From assembly GCA_002067325.1 (NCBI GenBank), contig MVQY01000169.1, positions 1 to 26,956 on the forward strand: 26,956 nt of DNA, written 5' to 3'. The notes beneath the pieces were generated by a model. It was not told the DNA's origin. It searched no databases and saw only the letters and a program-made list of their open reading frames with translations. Source of the stretch: Methanobacterium sp. PtaU1.Bin097. GTDB lineage: Archaea > Methanobacteriota > Methanobacteria > Methanobacteriales > Methanobacteriaceae. Position 1 is the stretch's first letter. Each line of letters opens with the position of its first letter. The position numbers and the translations under genes were made by a program. Shown here piece after piece: positions 1 to 8,471 of the stretch.

Positions 1-1
1 C

Positions 2-73
2 GGAGCAATAACCGACACAGCAGGCAACCCCCTAGCAGCAAAAACCATCACCTTCACCACCGGAAACACCTAA
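2..73 (+). CDS. C-terminal end of an Ig-like (Big_5-type) surface protein, partial
   Basis: An open frame runs in from the left edge and stops at TAA 71-73, giving 23 residues that begin GAITDTAGNPLAAK and end TFTTGNT. The pattern I-T-D-x-A-G-N-P-L followed by T-[IF]-x-F-T-T-G is typical of the last strands of bacterial-type Ig-like Big_5 domains, which occur as repeats in archaeal and bacterial surface proteins. The 5' part lies outside the window, so length, signal peptide and domain number are unknown. Unlike the next three surface genes it ends directly after the Ig-like strand, with no Ser-rich linker or membrane anchor. Confidence 0.6.
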   Translation, partial: GAITDTAGNPLAAKTITFTTGNT

Positions 74-87
74 AAAACCCCTTTATT

Positions 88-108
88 ACTTTTTTTGATT
101 TTTTTTAT
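88..108 (+). terminator. T-rich terminator after the Ig-like protein gene
   Basis: Two T tracts (about 90-96 and 101-108) follow the stop codon within 20-35 bases. Intrinsic archaeal termination typically uses oligo-T tracts without a strong hairpin, and none is evident here. Confidence 0.5.
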
Positions 109-321
109 TCAGTTCTCCCTAAAGATCATATAAAAATTTCCAGATATCCATCTGAAAAATCATCAAAAAGAATCATAAAATTCACCAGAAACTCCAAATA
201 AGAACCACCGGCTGTAAGTAAAAACTATCATAAACATTTACCAGACGAATCAATAAGAAAACAAGTAAAAAAGCACGAAAAACCTCTATATTCAAATAAA
301 ACCGTCTAAATCCTAATAATA

Positions 322-377
322 AATTATATATATTAAGGTGTTTTTATTTTAAACATCAATTCAAATTTATTTGAAAT
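322..377 (+). promoter_or_regulatory. Promoter and dyad box of the beta-helix surface protein gene
   Basis: The gene-free stretch 74-413 is AT-rich. It contains a good archaeal TATA box (TTATATATAT, about 324-333) and, about 32 bp further on, a perfect inverted repeat TTCAAAT-TT-ATTTGAA at 360-375. The 18 bases 360-377 match boxes upstream of the two CobN-like genes (3598-3615 and 8429-8446). The box ends 36 bp before the start codon. I saw nothing else in 109-320. Confidence 0.5.
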
Positions 378-413
378 TTATTAAAGAAAAATTGATTAAC
401 TTAAGCTGATAAT

Positions 414-2333
414 ATGCCCAAAAAAATAAAAATCACCATTATTATAATGATTGCACTACTTTTAACCTATACTACCATTGGTAGTGCCAGTGCAGCAACT
501 TATAAAATCACTGATAAATCATATAACGATTATTTCGATGAATCTGGATATATCAACAACACCAATATCGTTAAGGGCGATGTTCTAGACTGTTCAGGAC
601 CAATCAACAACAGGGACATGTACATAGATCGTCCCTTGACCATCACCAGCATCAGCAAAACAGGGAAAATAAACAATGGAACCATTACTGTCCTATCTGA
701 GGGTTCAGGGACAAAGATAACCAATCTATTTTTCAACAACACCAATCATAAGGGATTCGAGTCCCCTGGAACAATAGTCCTTTACAGTGCCGATAACTGT
801 ACTATAGCTAACAACACCATTATCACGGATCAAACTGGTGATGATTCTTATGGTATTCACTTAATTGAGGCCAGTTACAATCAAATCCTTAAAAATAATA
901 TACTCACCACCGGTGATGGTACCGGAACAGCCACAGGAGCAGCTGTAGATAATACGGGATGGCCTGGTAACGGTAAATTTACTTACGGTGTTTTTGTAGA
1001 ACTTAAATCTTCCCATAACATTCTTAATTCAAACATCATCCATACCATAGGAAATGCAGCTACCGTTGATTGGTCTGGCTGGATAAATGAAGAAGGTGGG
1101 ATATACCCTCTTGTTGGAGTGCTTATATTCGATAAATCCAATGACAACACTCTCAAAAATAATACCATAATTACGGATTACAACCAGATTGGTGGAGTAT
1201 ATGACACCATACTGGGTGTCCAAGTAAAGAGGGGCAGCAGTAACAATAAGCTTATAGATAACAACATCACCACTACCGGACATTCATACGCATACGGTGT
1301 GGAAATAGTGGGGGAACCAGATTTATGGTCAGAAAACAACACTGTTTCTGGAAACACCATCGATACGGTTGGTGACAGCATCTACGCTAACGGTATCAAA
1401 GTAAGTGCCAACACTGCAGATACTCTTATTTCCAAAAATAATATAAGCGCCGTTGCACCCACATTTTCCTACGCTGTCTACCTGGAAGACTTCACTGGAA
1501 AAACTGTTAAAAATGTAGTAGTTTCAGACAACAATGTTTACGGCAAAGCCTATATAACCTATGTATTTGAATTATGGTACGCTTCTGGCCACACTATCAC
1601 CAATAATAACATCATCGGTGTGGGTAACTACACCATGGCTATAGCAACCCATGAATCCCAAAATAACACCATAACCTTCAACAGAATTTTTACTACAGGT
1701 GATGGTAGTGCACCCATGATCCCCAATGTTGATGCCATCACCGCTGTAAATACTGCCTTCAAGTTCCAATCAAATTCTAATGGTAATTTTGTAGCCCATA
1801 ATTTGGTGATGAGTTACGGTGAATTTGTACATGCAATATCAAATTCAACCGACAACACCTTTTCAGAAAATATCCAGTTCCCAGATAATGGTAATAAACT
1901 GAGTGACAATCCTAGCTTTTCTGATTTGGTGAATTTTATTCTGGATTATTTTGGCCTACCTGTTCCTGATAACTCAACTATTCCTGATAATCCATCCAAC
2001 CCAGATAATCCATCCAACCCAGATAATCCTCTTGTCCCCAATGATCCATCTAAGAATCAGACAAACGGTACCACATCTAACACCACATCCAATGGTGGTT
2101 CCACCCCAAGTCTAACTGGAAATCCAATTGCAGCTTATGCTTCATCTGCAGTTGGTGGCCAGTCTGCATCATCCCCTGGAGAATCCCCTAAGGCATATGA
2201 ATTGTCTCAAGAAGATTCTTCCTCTTCCAGTCCATCAAGTCTGCCCGTAGTGGCTATAATAGTGTGTTTTTTGATTCTAGCAGGATTATTAACCATTGGA
2301 TTCTTCCGAAACAGTGTTAAAGGATTTTTTTAA
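414..2333 (+). CDS. Secreted, membrane-anchored beta-helix (PbH1-type) surface protein
   Basis: This 639-residue protein has a signal peptide (Lys-rich start, hydrophobic core, probable cleavage after the ASA near residue 27). About 450 residues of Asn- and Thr-rich repeats follow, with the N-N-T-I-x-x-x-G-D and S-x-N-N-x-[IL] ladder pattern of parallel beta-helix (NosD/PbH1) proteins. Next come a Pro/Asn/Asp linker with repeated SNPDNP units (about 520-550), a Ser-rich stretch and a C-terminal membrane helix (about 608-628) ending GFFRNSVKGFF. It is therefore probably displayed outside the cell and held by its C-terminus. The tail, including A-Y-E-L-S-Q before the Ser tract, resembles those of the two CobN-like proteins downstream. 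Beta-helix surface proteins of methanogens are generally assigned to cell-wall or adhesin roles. The ligand is unknown, but a role in feeding the neighbouring CobN-like proteins is possible. Confidence 0.8.
   Translation: MPKKIKITIIIMIALLLTYTTIGSASAATYKITDKSYNDYFDESGYINNTNIVKGDVLDCSGPINNRDMYIDRPLTITSISKTGKINNGTITVLSEGSGTKITNLFFNNTNHKGFESPGTIVLYSADNCTIANNTIITDQTGDDSYGIHLIEASYNQILKNNILTTGDGTGTATGAAVDNTGWPGNGKFTYGVFVELKSSHNILNSNIIHTIGNAATVDWSGWINEEGGIYPLVGVLIFDKSNDNTLKNNTIITDYNQIGGVYDTILGVQVKRGSSNNKLIDNNITTTGHSYAYGVEIVGEPDLWSENNTVSGNTIDTVGDSIYANGIKVSANTADTLISKNNISAVAPTFSYAVYLEDFTGKTVKNVVVSDNNVYGKAYITYVFELWYASGHTITNNNIIGVGNYTMAIATHESQNNTITFNRIFTTGDGSAPMIPNVDAITAVNTAFKFQSNSNGNFVAHNLVMSYGEFVHAISNSTDNTFSENIQFPDNGNKLSDNPSFSDLVNFILDYFGLPVPDNSTIPDNPSNPDNPSNPDNPLVPNDPSKNQTNGTTSNTTSNGGSTPSLTGNPIAAYASSAVGGQSASSPGESPKAYELSQEDSSSSSPSSLPVVAIIVCFLILAGLLTIGFFRNSVKGFF
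1986..2029 (+). repeat. 18-bp tandem repeat encoding SNPDNP units
   Basis: The unit GATAATCCATCCAACCCA occurs twice in perfect tandem (1986-2003 and 2004-2021), followed by a partial third copy. It encodes the Pro/Asp/Asn spacer between the beta-helix and the membrane anchor, a likely site of copy-number change in stalk length. Confidence 0.85.
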
Positions 2334-2416
2334 TTAAATAAATTATTATCCTTTGGCAAAAATTGGTTTAAATAAAATCAAAAATCGGATAAAAGATTAA
2401 AAGCGAAGTAAAGTTA

Positions 2417-2423
2417 TTTTTTT
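2417..2423 (+). terminator. Oligo-T tract downstream of the beta-helix gene
   Basis: A T7 run lies about 85 bases after the stop at 2333, just before the convergent regulator gene ends. It is a weak candidate for plus-strand termination. Confidence 0.35.
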
Positions 2424-2428
2424 GACAA

Positions 2429-3214
2429 TCACTTTCTCACATCTTCAATTACGTACTTAATCTCTTCATCATCCAGTCTGCGGGAAACAGTGCCTGCCAT
2501 TTTACCCGTAGTAAATACCAGTACGTTAAGTCCCATCTTCGCTGCCTCTGCTGTAACTTGAGGTGTTGCAAACTCAAAGTCAATTTTAATCTTTAACTTA
2601 TGGACAACAGCCCGGGAAACTGTTCCCATTATGCCAACCCGGTTGAAATCCTTCTCTTCACATATCTTCCTGATCCTGTTTAGATCCGTAGCTCTTGATC
2701 CCCCTTGATTTATGGTGGGAAGTTTAATTATCACTACGTTTCCCGGTTCTAATTCTATTATACCACCTAATCTGGTTAAGGCTACATCTTCACCCTTTCG
2801 AACTGTCTTTAGAACTTTTGCATAGGCTGATGTTTTACGGGTTGTGGCGTAAAGAACTCCATCATCCATTTGCAACCCGACTTCATCTCCTTCTTTAAGA
2901 TTTTCCTTAGCTATGGCAGGCCATATGGATTTATAAGTGTTCATAATTTCTAAAACTTCATTAGCGTAATTTTTAAGGTCTACAACATCCCCTTTAACCT
3001 TGTCAATTCCTTTTTTTGTGATCCGATAGTCGCCACGTCCCCTGCTTGGTTCTACGAATCCCTCATCCACCAAAGTTTTAATGTTCTCCGAGACAGCCTG
3101 GACAGTGATCCCCAATTTATCTGCAATATCCTTCTGGTGGATATGAGATTTCGGCTCAGCTATCTGGGCCAATATTTGAAACTTGGTAAGCTCTCCTTTC
3201 TTTTTAAATACCAT
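2429..3214 (-). CDS. Winged helix-turn-helix transcriptional regulator
   Basis: This 261-residue protein has an N-terminal winged HTH (about residues 10-70). Its recognition region is H-Q-K-D-I-A-D-K-L-G-I-T-x-x-A-V-S-E-N, followed by a wing with G-R-G-D-Y-R-I-T. The rest is an alpha/beta domain of about 180 residues with no obvious catalytic motif, which may be an effector-binding or dimerisation domain. This architecture is common in MarR-like archaeal regulators whose ligand is usually unknown. The ATG is preceded by AAGGAAT. The gene is convergent with the beta-helix gene and divergent from the first CobN-like gene, with a 437-bp region between. It is therefore a positional candidate for controlling the surface cluster, but no binding site was demonstrated. 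Confidence 0.75.
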   Translation of the reverse strand: MVFKKKGELTKFQILAQIAEPKSHIHQKDIADKLGITVQAVSENIKTLVDEGFVEPSRGRGDYRITKKGIDKVKGDVVDLKNYANEVLEIMNTYKSIWPAIAKENLKEGDEVGLQMDDGVLYATTRKTSAYAKVLKTVRKGEDVALTRLGGIIELEPGNVVIIKLPTINQGGSRATDLNRIRKICEEKDFNRVGIMGTVSRAVVHKLKIKIDFEFATPQVTAEAAKMGLNVLVFTTGKMAGTVSRRLDDEEIKYVIEDVRK

Positions 3215-3322
3215 TATTTTTATTCCTTAATTTTTTTTTAAGATTTGATAATTTTTGAATTTAATGTAAATTTGTAAGACTTTAAAAATTCTTTATTTAT
3301 CTTATAGTTAATGATTATTAAA

Positions 3323-3346
3323 TCTTATTAAAACTCTTATTAAAAC
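3323..3346. repeat. Perfect tandem duplication of a 12-mer in the regulator/CobN-like intergenic region
   Basis: TCTTATTAAAAC occurs twice back to back. It may be a direct-repeat protein-binding site between the two divergent promoters. AT-rich composition makes chance occurrence possible. Confidence 0.6.
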
Positions 3347-3597
3347 AAGCATACCTGTTAATATAGAACCATTGATAACCACATCATATATACGATTTTT
3401 CCGTTATTCCATGTTAAGATAAATCCAAGGACCCCTATTAGACTACAAATCCTTTATCCCGCATCTTTACCGAATAAAAATTCTAGTCAACTTAAGACGT
3501 TATTTATTGAAAATTAATTTTTATGACTCCCTTTAAATTAGTTATTATCCAGTTTAACAGAAAATTATTTATGATGCATTTTCAAAATTAAGGATTG

Positions 3598-3615
3598 TTC
3601 AAGTAATTTTGATAT
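3598..3615 (+). promoter_or_regulatory. Conserved 18-bp box upstream of the first CobN-like gene
   Basis: TTCAAGTAATTTTGATAT matches TTCAARTWWWWYTGAWAT, shared with 360-377 and 8429-8446. It ends 36 bp before the start codon, the same distance as at the beta-helix gene, and sits where transcription is predicted to begin. Confidence 0.45.
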
Positions 3616-3651
3616 TAATTAAATTAAATTGGAATAGCAGGGGATAAATAA

Positions 3652-6600
3652 TTGGAAAAGAAGCTTAAGTTAAGTATAATATTTTCGTTATTGTTGGTAG
3701 TTGGTATTATATCCATGTGTGGTACTGTATCAGCTGCAAATATCAATGGATCTGTTTATGATGCTTATGATAAATCAATCGGGGACTACGTTGGTGAGTA
3801 TGGTGATGCTGTGCCGGTGGCCAATGCCACGGTCAAGTTGAAAAGTAAGAACAACACATTGAGCACTACGACCACTGGTAAATCCGGGACTTACACTTTT
3901 AAAAACGTGGCTAAAGGGAGTTATACCGTAGAAATTTCTTATCTGACCTATAAGAGTTTTTCTAAAAATGTGACAGTTGGTACCAAGTCTATAACCATTC
4001 CCAAATACACCTTCGTTCCAGATATAGCCATTATCAGTTATTACGGTACTTCTGGTTCTGATGGTCAGCTCAATAAGATGCAGGCCCTTCAAAGGCTAAG
4101 TTGCCGGGTTTACACCATCGCCAGCTACGACAAAAAAGAGAGCTACCGACACTGGATGTTAGAATATACTAACTTCATTTTGATTGATATGTATACACAG
4201 GATTGTGCTGTATCTGCAGAGGATATCGTGAACAGTCCGGCCAATAAAAAGCGTATGATCTCCTATGTTTTTGGAATATTTACAGACGAATATCTAAAGA
4301 AAACCCTGAAAGACTGGAACTTCGTGGGTGGAACCAGCAAAAACAACACCCCCAACACACTGGAAAACACATATATTGGTTCTTACTGGCAGGCAGAGGT
4401 GGTCAAAGACGACACTACAGTCGAAAAGAATATGCGAAACATGCTAGACTACATTTTCTATCTTCGGGGAGAAACTACGGTAAATCCCACTGAAAATGCT
4501 TCTAAAACTCCTCTCTTACCCTCAACATTCGGAATATATCATAAAGATTACGGTGTTTTTGGAGCCACTCCCAGCCAAAAACAAGTAAATGCATGGATTA
4601 AAGCAAATCCAGGCTACAACAATGATGGATCGGGTAGTCTGAACTGGATGACCAAGGAATTAAAGGCATGGTCTGCAAAATATAATGACCCTGATAAAAT
4701 ATTCAAAGACTTCGAGAAATGGTACAACACCAAAAAGTCGAAAATAAAGGGTTCATTTATAGTCATCGCCAGTTATTATCCCGGTGGATCCCTGGTCGAT
4801 GCTATGATTAAGGCCTACGAAAAGCAAGGAAGAGCAGTACTTAACTTGTTCCAATCAACAACCGATCCTCCCATCAGTGAACTCCTGGAAAAGTTAACTG
4901 TAGGTGGAAATGGCACCAAACCTCTCTCACGCGGTGTGGTATGTGTAACCTCCCTGTACAGCTGGTCAATGGATTTCAATAACATGAATAATGGTGGGGC
5001 CATTGATGATTTCACGGCCATGAACATCGCAATTTTCAAGGCGGTTAGCTCCATCAGTGAGTACAGCTACATGAGTGATTGTGGACCGCAGGCTGAATGG
5101 ACATATGCAGTGACCATCCCCCAGTTTGAAGGTGTTTTCGGGGCAATACCAGTATCCTATATTGATTCCAATGGTAACGAAGTACCGGTACAGGAAGGTA
5201 TAGATAAGGTCGTTAAACTGACCAATAAATGGGCCATCCTTAAAGAAAAAGCCAATAAAAATAAAAAAGTAGCGATAATCCTCTACAACTACCCCCCAGG
5301 AAAATCAGGATTAGGTGCATCCTACTTGGATATCTTCCAGAGCCTTCATGATCTGCTGGTAGAGATGAGTGATGCTGGATATAACATCGGTATGAAAAAG
5401 AAGGATATACCATCTGCAGAGGAATTATACACCATCATCGCCGCCTTCGGTAACAAAGGTACCTGGGCCCAGGGACTTCTAAATTCATACGTTAAAAATA
5501 ATTATAAGAATCTCACAGCCAATAATCAACTGGTGAACCTCAGCCAGTACACGAAGTGGTTCAAACAGCTACCTGAAGAGCTCCAGAAGGAATTAGTTGC
5601 TAGATGGGGTAGTGGTCTGGGTGAAATCATGGTCTACAACAACCAATATCTCGTCATCCCCGGTATCGTCTGTGGTAATGTCTTTATAACTGTCCAACCA
5701 AGCAGGGGATGGGAGGAAGTGGAAAATTATCATGACCCTGACCTTCCACCCCACCAGCAGTACGTTGCCTTCTACAAATGGATTGACCAGGTGTTTAAAG
5801 CGGATGCCATGATTCATATGGGGACTCATGGGACAGTGGAATGGTTGCCTGGCCGATCTATTGGGTTACAGGCAGACGACTGGACTTTTCAGTTATGCAC
5901 CATACCTGATATATATCCATATATAACCTCTGACCCTGGTGAAGGTATGGTTGCTAAGGACCGGGCTTCTGCCCTGGTAATCAGCCATATGACCCCAGCA
6001 ACCGTTTCTTCAGGATTATATGGAGACTTAGTTACATTACACAACTACGTCCACAGCTATAATAATGCGATTAACGTGGATGCCTCTGAGTTAGCATACG
6101 AGTATGAAATTAAAATCAGGGAAATGGCCGAAGATTTAGGTTTCAATCTCCCTAAAAAGGGACAAAAATTTGCTGACTGGTTAGAGATACTCCACATGGA
6201 ACTCCATGACCTTGAAAACGATATCATCACCTTTGGTCTACATACACTTGGTAAGGGACTCATTGGCGATGAATTAATCCAAGAAACTGTCACCATATCC
6301 TCATCAAGAACAGACATCTTGGAAAATATCAAAAACTTACTATATCCTTCTCTAAGTTCTGTGGATTACTATACTATGCTTTCTAAAACCAAATATGAAG
6401 AAAAGGTAGAAGTTATCAAAGGAAAATTAAACCAGTATATAACTAAACTGGTCAACGGAACATCTTTAAGTGATTTAGCAAAGCAATTAAAGATTAGTAG
6501 CAGTTCAAAGCTTTATGCCAACCTCAAATTCTGCGTGGAAACCATTTCAAAGTTAAAATCGAACATAGAAATGGAATCCATAATGAACGCTCTAAGTGGG

Positions 6601-8268
6601 GGCTATATAATACCTGGTCTGGCGGCAGATCCATCATATGCTGATGTTTTACCTACCGGGACCAGTATGTATTCCCTGGACACCACTAAAATGCCGACTG
6701 AAGCAGCATTCAATGCGGCTAAAAGGATCGTTGATAAACAGTTAGTTGAATATTACCAGAAATATGGTAAATTCCCAGAGTTAGTTACCATAATCATGTG
6801 GGGTACCGAGTTACTACGTACCGAAGGTATCGGTATTGCACAGTTCCTATACTACATGGGTGTCACCCCAACATGGAGTGAGACAGGAGATGTAAACGGA
6901 ATTAAGTTAATTAAGCTGTCCGAGTTAACCATCAAACTGGATAATGGCAAAGTTATCAAGAGACCACGTATAGATGTCATGACAACCGCAGTAACCAGTA
7001 ATGTGAATTGGTTAAGCTTAATGGTAGATGCAGTTAAGTTGGTTAACTCTGTAAATGAAAGTACCAGTGTTAACTACATCAAAAAGCATTATGCCCAACA
7101 TAAATCTTTGGATCGTATCTTTGGTTTGCCTGGGGCTATTCTGGAAGGAACGGGAGTATCCGATTTCCTGCCAAACACTTCTAAGTGGGAAAATAGTCCA
7201 GACATGATCAAGGATGCAGCAGAAATATACCTCTCAAGGATATCAAATGCATGGACCGTCGATGAAAATGGCCGTATCGTTGTATCCAGCAATCGAAATA
7301 CCTTTGAATATCTATTGAAGAATACTGATTTAATTACTCAAAATATAGACAGTACATGGAGATTCCTGGATTCAAGTGACTACTACGATTGGTTTGGTGG
7401 AGCGCTTTTAGCCGCCCAGTATCTGGGTAACAATCCCGACACATCTGTTGTGGATATACGGGACAAAAACAACATCATCACCAGAGATTTAGCTGGAGAA
7501 TTGGAATTCGAAACTAGGGGGATGTTGTTGAACCCAAAGTATCAGGATGGTCTCTTAAACAGCGGCCCCAGTGGTTGGCTGGAATATGCCGCCCGGATAG
7601 AAAACTTATTTGCTTTTAACGCGATCAACAAAAACATCTACGGAGGGAATCTGGTCAGTGATTCCATGTGGGATCAGATAGCTCAAACACTGTTGAGTTC
7701 TAAATTCAATGTTGACGCTGATTATAAGGCTGTTTCATTCCAAAGCATGGCCGGATGGCTCCTTACAGCTGCATATAAAGGCATGTGGAATGCAGATTCA
7801 AAAGTCATTACGGATTTAGCCAATAAATTTATAAAATCCACTGAATATGGAGTTACCTGTTGCCATCACACCTGTGCAAACGTGAACTTCAACAACTATC
7901 TAGTGTCAAAGTCTTCTTTGAACGTGGACCAGCTTCAACAGTATGCGGAAGCAATGTTTCTTGCAACAGGCATGTCATTAACCGTGGGATCTACTGGTAA
8001 CCCACCACAATCAGATCAAAACAGCGGTAGTTCCAGCAGCCAAAGCAGCCAAAGCTCTTCTACACCCGGGGAATCATCAGGTTCAGCACCTGCACAGCCG
8101 GCCGGTTCCTCTGGATCCAAAGCTCACGAGATAACCACAGAAAATCCCGGCTCAAGTGGTAGTAATACCAGTACACCTTCCATAGCCATAATAGGAGTAA
8201 TTCTCTTAATGTGTCTCGTGGGTGTTGGGTATTTCAGAACCAGTATAATGGACTTCTTGAAAAAATAA
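3652..8268 (+). CDS. Surface-anchored CobN/Mg-chelatase-like protein, copy 1
   Basis: This 1538-residue protein starts at TTG, with AGGGGAT upstream as ribosome binding site. Residues 1-28 form a signal peptide. About 30-115 resemble a carboxypeptidase-regulatory-like beta-sandwich (TVKLKS, T-G-K-S-G-T-Y-T-F, Y-T-V-E-I-S-Y). The remainder up to about 1440 is a CobN/BchH-family chelatase large subunit. It shows QPSRGWEEVE (Q682 onward), HMGTHGTVEWLPGR (H722, H726) and GMVAKDRASA, and near the C-terminus a C-C-H-H-T-C cluster (1403-1408). A Ser/Gly/Gln-rich stalk and one membrane helix (about 1510-1529) follow. Normal cobaltochelatase CobN is cytoplasmic and works with CobS/CobT, which are absent here. 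The predicted topology puts this domain outside the cell. I infer tetrapyrrole binding, metal insertion or metal removal at the surface, similar to HmuS-type dechelatases. The substrate is unknown (haem, corrinoid and F430 are options). Confidence 0.85.
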   Translation: MEKKLKLSIIFSLLLVVGIISMCGTVSAANINGSVYDAYDKSIGDYVGEYGDAVPVANATVKLKSKNNTLSTTTTGKSGTYTFKNVAKGSYTVEISYLTYKSFSKNVTVGTKSITIPKYTFVPDIAIISYYGTSGSDGQLNKMQALQRLSCRVYTIASYDKKESYRHWMLEYTNFILIDMYTQDCAVSAEDIVNSPANKKRMISYVFGIFTDEYLKKTLKDWNFVGGTSKNNTPNTLENTYIGSYWQAEVVKDDTTVEKNMRNMLDYIFYLRGETTVNPTENASKTPLLPSTFGIYHKDYGVFGATPSQKQVNAWIKANPGYNNDGSGSLNWMTKELKAWSAKYNDPDKIFKDFEKWYNTKKSKIKGSFIVIASYYPGGSLVDAMIKAYEKQGRAVLNLFQSTTDPPISELLEKLTVGGNGTKPLSRGVVCVTSLYSWSMDFNNMNNGGAIDDFTAMNIAIFKAVSSISEYSYMSDCGPQAEWTYAVTIPQFEGVFGAIPVSYIDSNGNEVPVQEGIDKVVKLTNKWAILKEKANKNKKVAIILYNYPPGKSGLGASYLDIFQSLHDLLVEMSDAGYNIGMKKKDIPSAEELYTIIAAFGNKGTWAQGLLNSYVKNNYKNLTANNQLVNLSQYTKWFKQLPEELQKELVARWGSGLGEIMVYNNQYLVIPGIVCGNVFITVQPSRGWEEVENYHDPDLPPHQQYVAFYKWIDQVFKADAMIHMGTHGTVEWLPGRSIGLQADDWTFQLCTIPDIYPYITSDPGEGMVAKDRASALVISHMTPATVSSGLYGDLVTLHNYVHSYNNAINVDASELAYEYEIKIREMAEDLGFNLPKKGQKFADWLEILHMELHDLENDIITFGLHTLGKGLIGDELIQETVTISSSRTDILENIKNLLYPSLSSVDYYTMLSKTKYEEKVEVIKGKLNQYITKLVNGTSLSDLAKQLKISSSSKLYANLKFCVETISKLKSNIEMESIMNALSGGYIIPGLAADPSYADVLPTGTSMYSLDTTKMPTEAAFNAAKRIVDKQLVEYYQKYGKFPELVTIIMWGTELLRTEGIGIAQFLYYMGVTPTWSETGDVNGIKLIKLSELTIKLDNGKVIKRPRIDVMTTAVTSNVNWLSLMVDAVKLVNSVNESTSVNYIKKHYAQHKSLDRIFGLPGAILEGTGVSDFLPNTSKWENSPDMIKDAAEIYLSRISNAWTVDENGRIVVSSNRNTFEYLLKNTDLITQNIDSTWRFLDSSDYYDWFGGALLAAQYLGNNPDTSVVDIRDKNNIITRDLAGELEFETRGMLLNPKYQDGLLNSGPSGWLEYAARIENLFAFNAINKNIYGGNLVSDSMWDQIAQTLLSSKFNVDADYKAVSFQSMAGWLLTAAYKGMWNADSKVITDLANKFIKSTEYGVTCCHHTCANVNFNNYLVSKSSLNVDQLQQYAEAMFLATGMSLTVGSTGNPPQSDQNSGSSSSQSSQSSSTPGESSGSAPAQPAGSSGSKAHEITTENPGSSGSNTSTPSIAIIGVILLMCLVGVGYFRTSIMDFLKK

Positions 8269-8276
8269 TTTCCCTT

Positions 8277-8292
8277 CCTTTTTTTATTTTTT
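8277..8292 (+). terminator. T-rich terminator of CobN-like copy 1
   Basis: A run of T interrupted by one A starts about ten bases after the stop codon. Nearly the same sequence follows copy 2 (13107-13123). Confidence 0.6.
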
Positions 8293-8400
8293 AAAAAATA
8301 ACCGTTCTTGATATGTGTTTTTATAAGATGGCTACGCTTTAATCTTTTCATGCCATCAAATTTAAATTTTTACTTCAATTATTCTCAACTAAATAGAAAA

Positions 8401-8467
8401 ATATAATATCTACTTTACTTTATTTTTATTCAAGTATTACTGAAATACAAAATTTATAAGGAGGTGA
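8401..8467 (+). promoter_or_regulatory. Promoter, box and Shine-Dalgarno of CobN-like copy 2
   Basis: A TATA-like ATATAATATC (8401-8410) is followed by the conserved box TTCAAGTATTACTGAAAT (8429-8446) and a near-perfect Shine-Dalgarno AAGGAGGTG (8458-8466) before the ATG at 8472. Copy 2 can thus be transcribed independently of copy 1. The ribosome binding site is much stronger than that of copy 1, suggesting higher translation. Confidence 0.55.
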
Positions 8468-8471
8468 AAAA

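Larger units (their letters stand above)
3215..3651. promoter_or_regulatory. Divergent intergenic region between regulator and first CobN-like gene
   Basis: This is a 437-bp AT-rich region without a supportable gene. Toward the regulator gene I see AT-rich sequence but no single clear TATA box. Toward the CobN-like gene, AAATTATTTAT (about 3562-3572) is a TATA-like element placed 25-30 bp before the conserved box at 3598-3615. A 12-bp tandem repeat lies at 3323-3346. The unusual length for such a gap suggests regulatory content. Confidence 0.45.

Noticed and set aside
1986..2029. Possible CRISPR-like or intergenic repeat
   Set aside because: The repeat is in frame within a coding region and encodes a Pro-rich stalk. 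There are no spacers.
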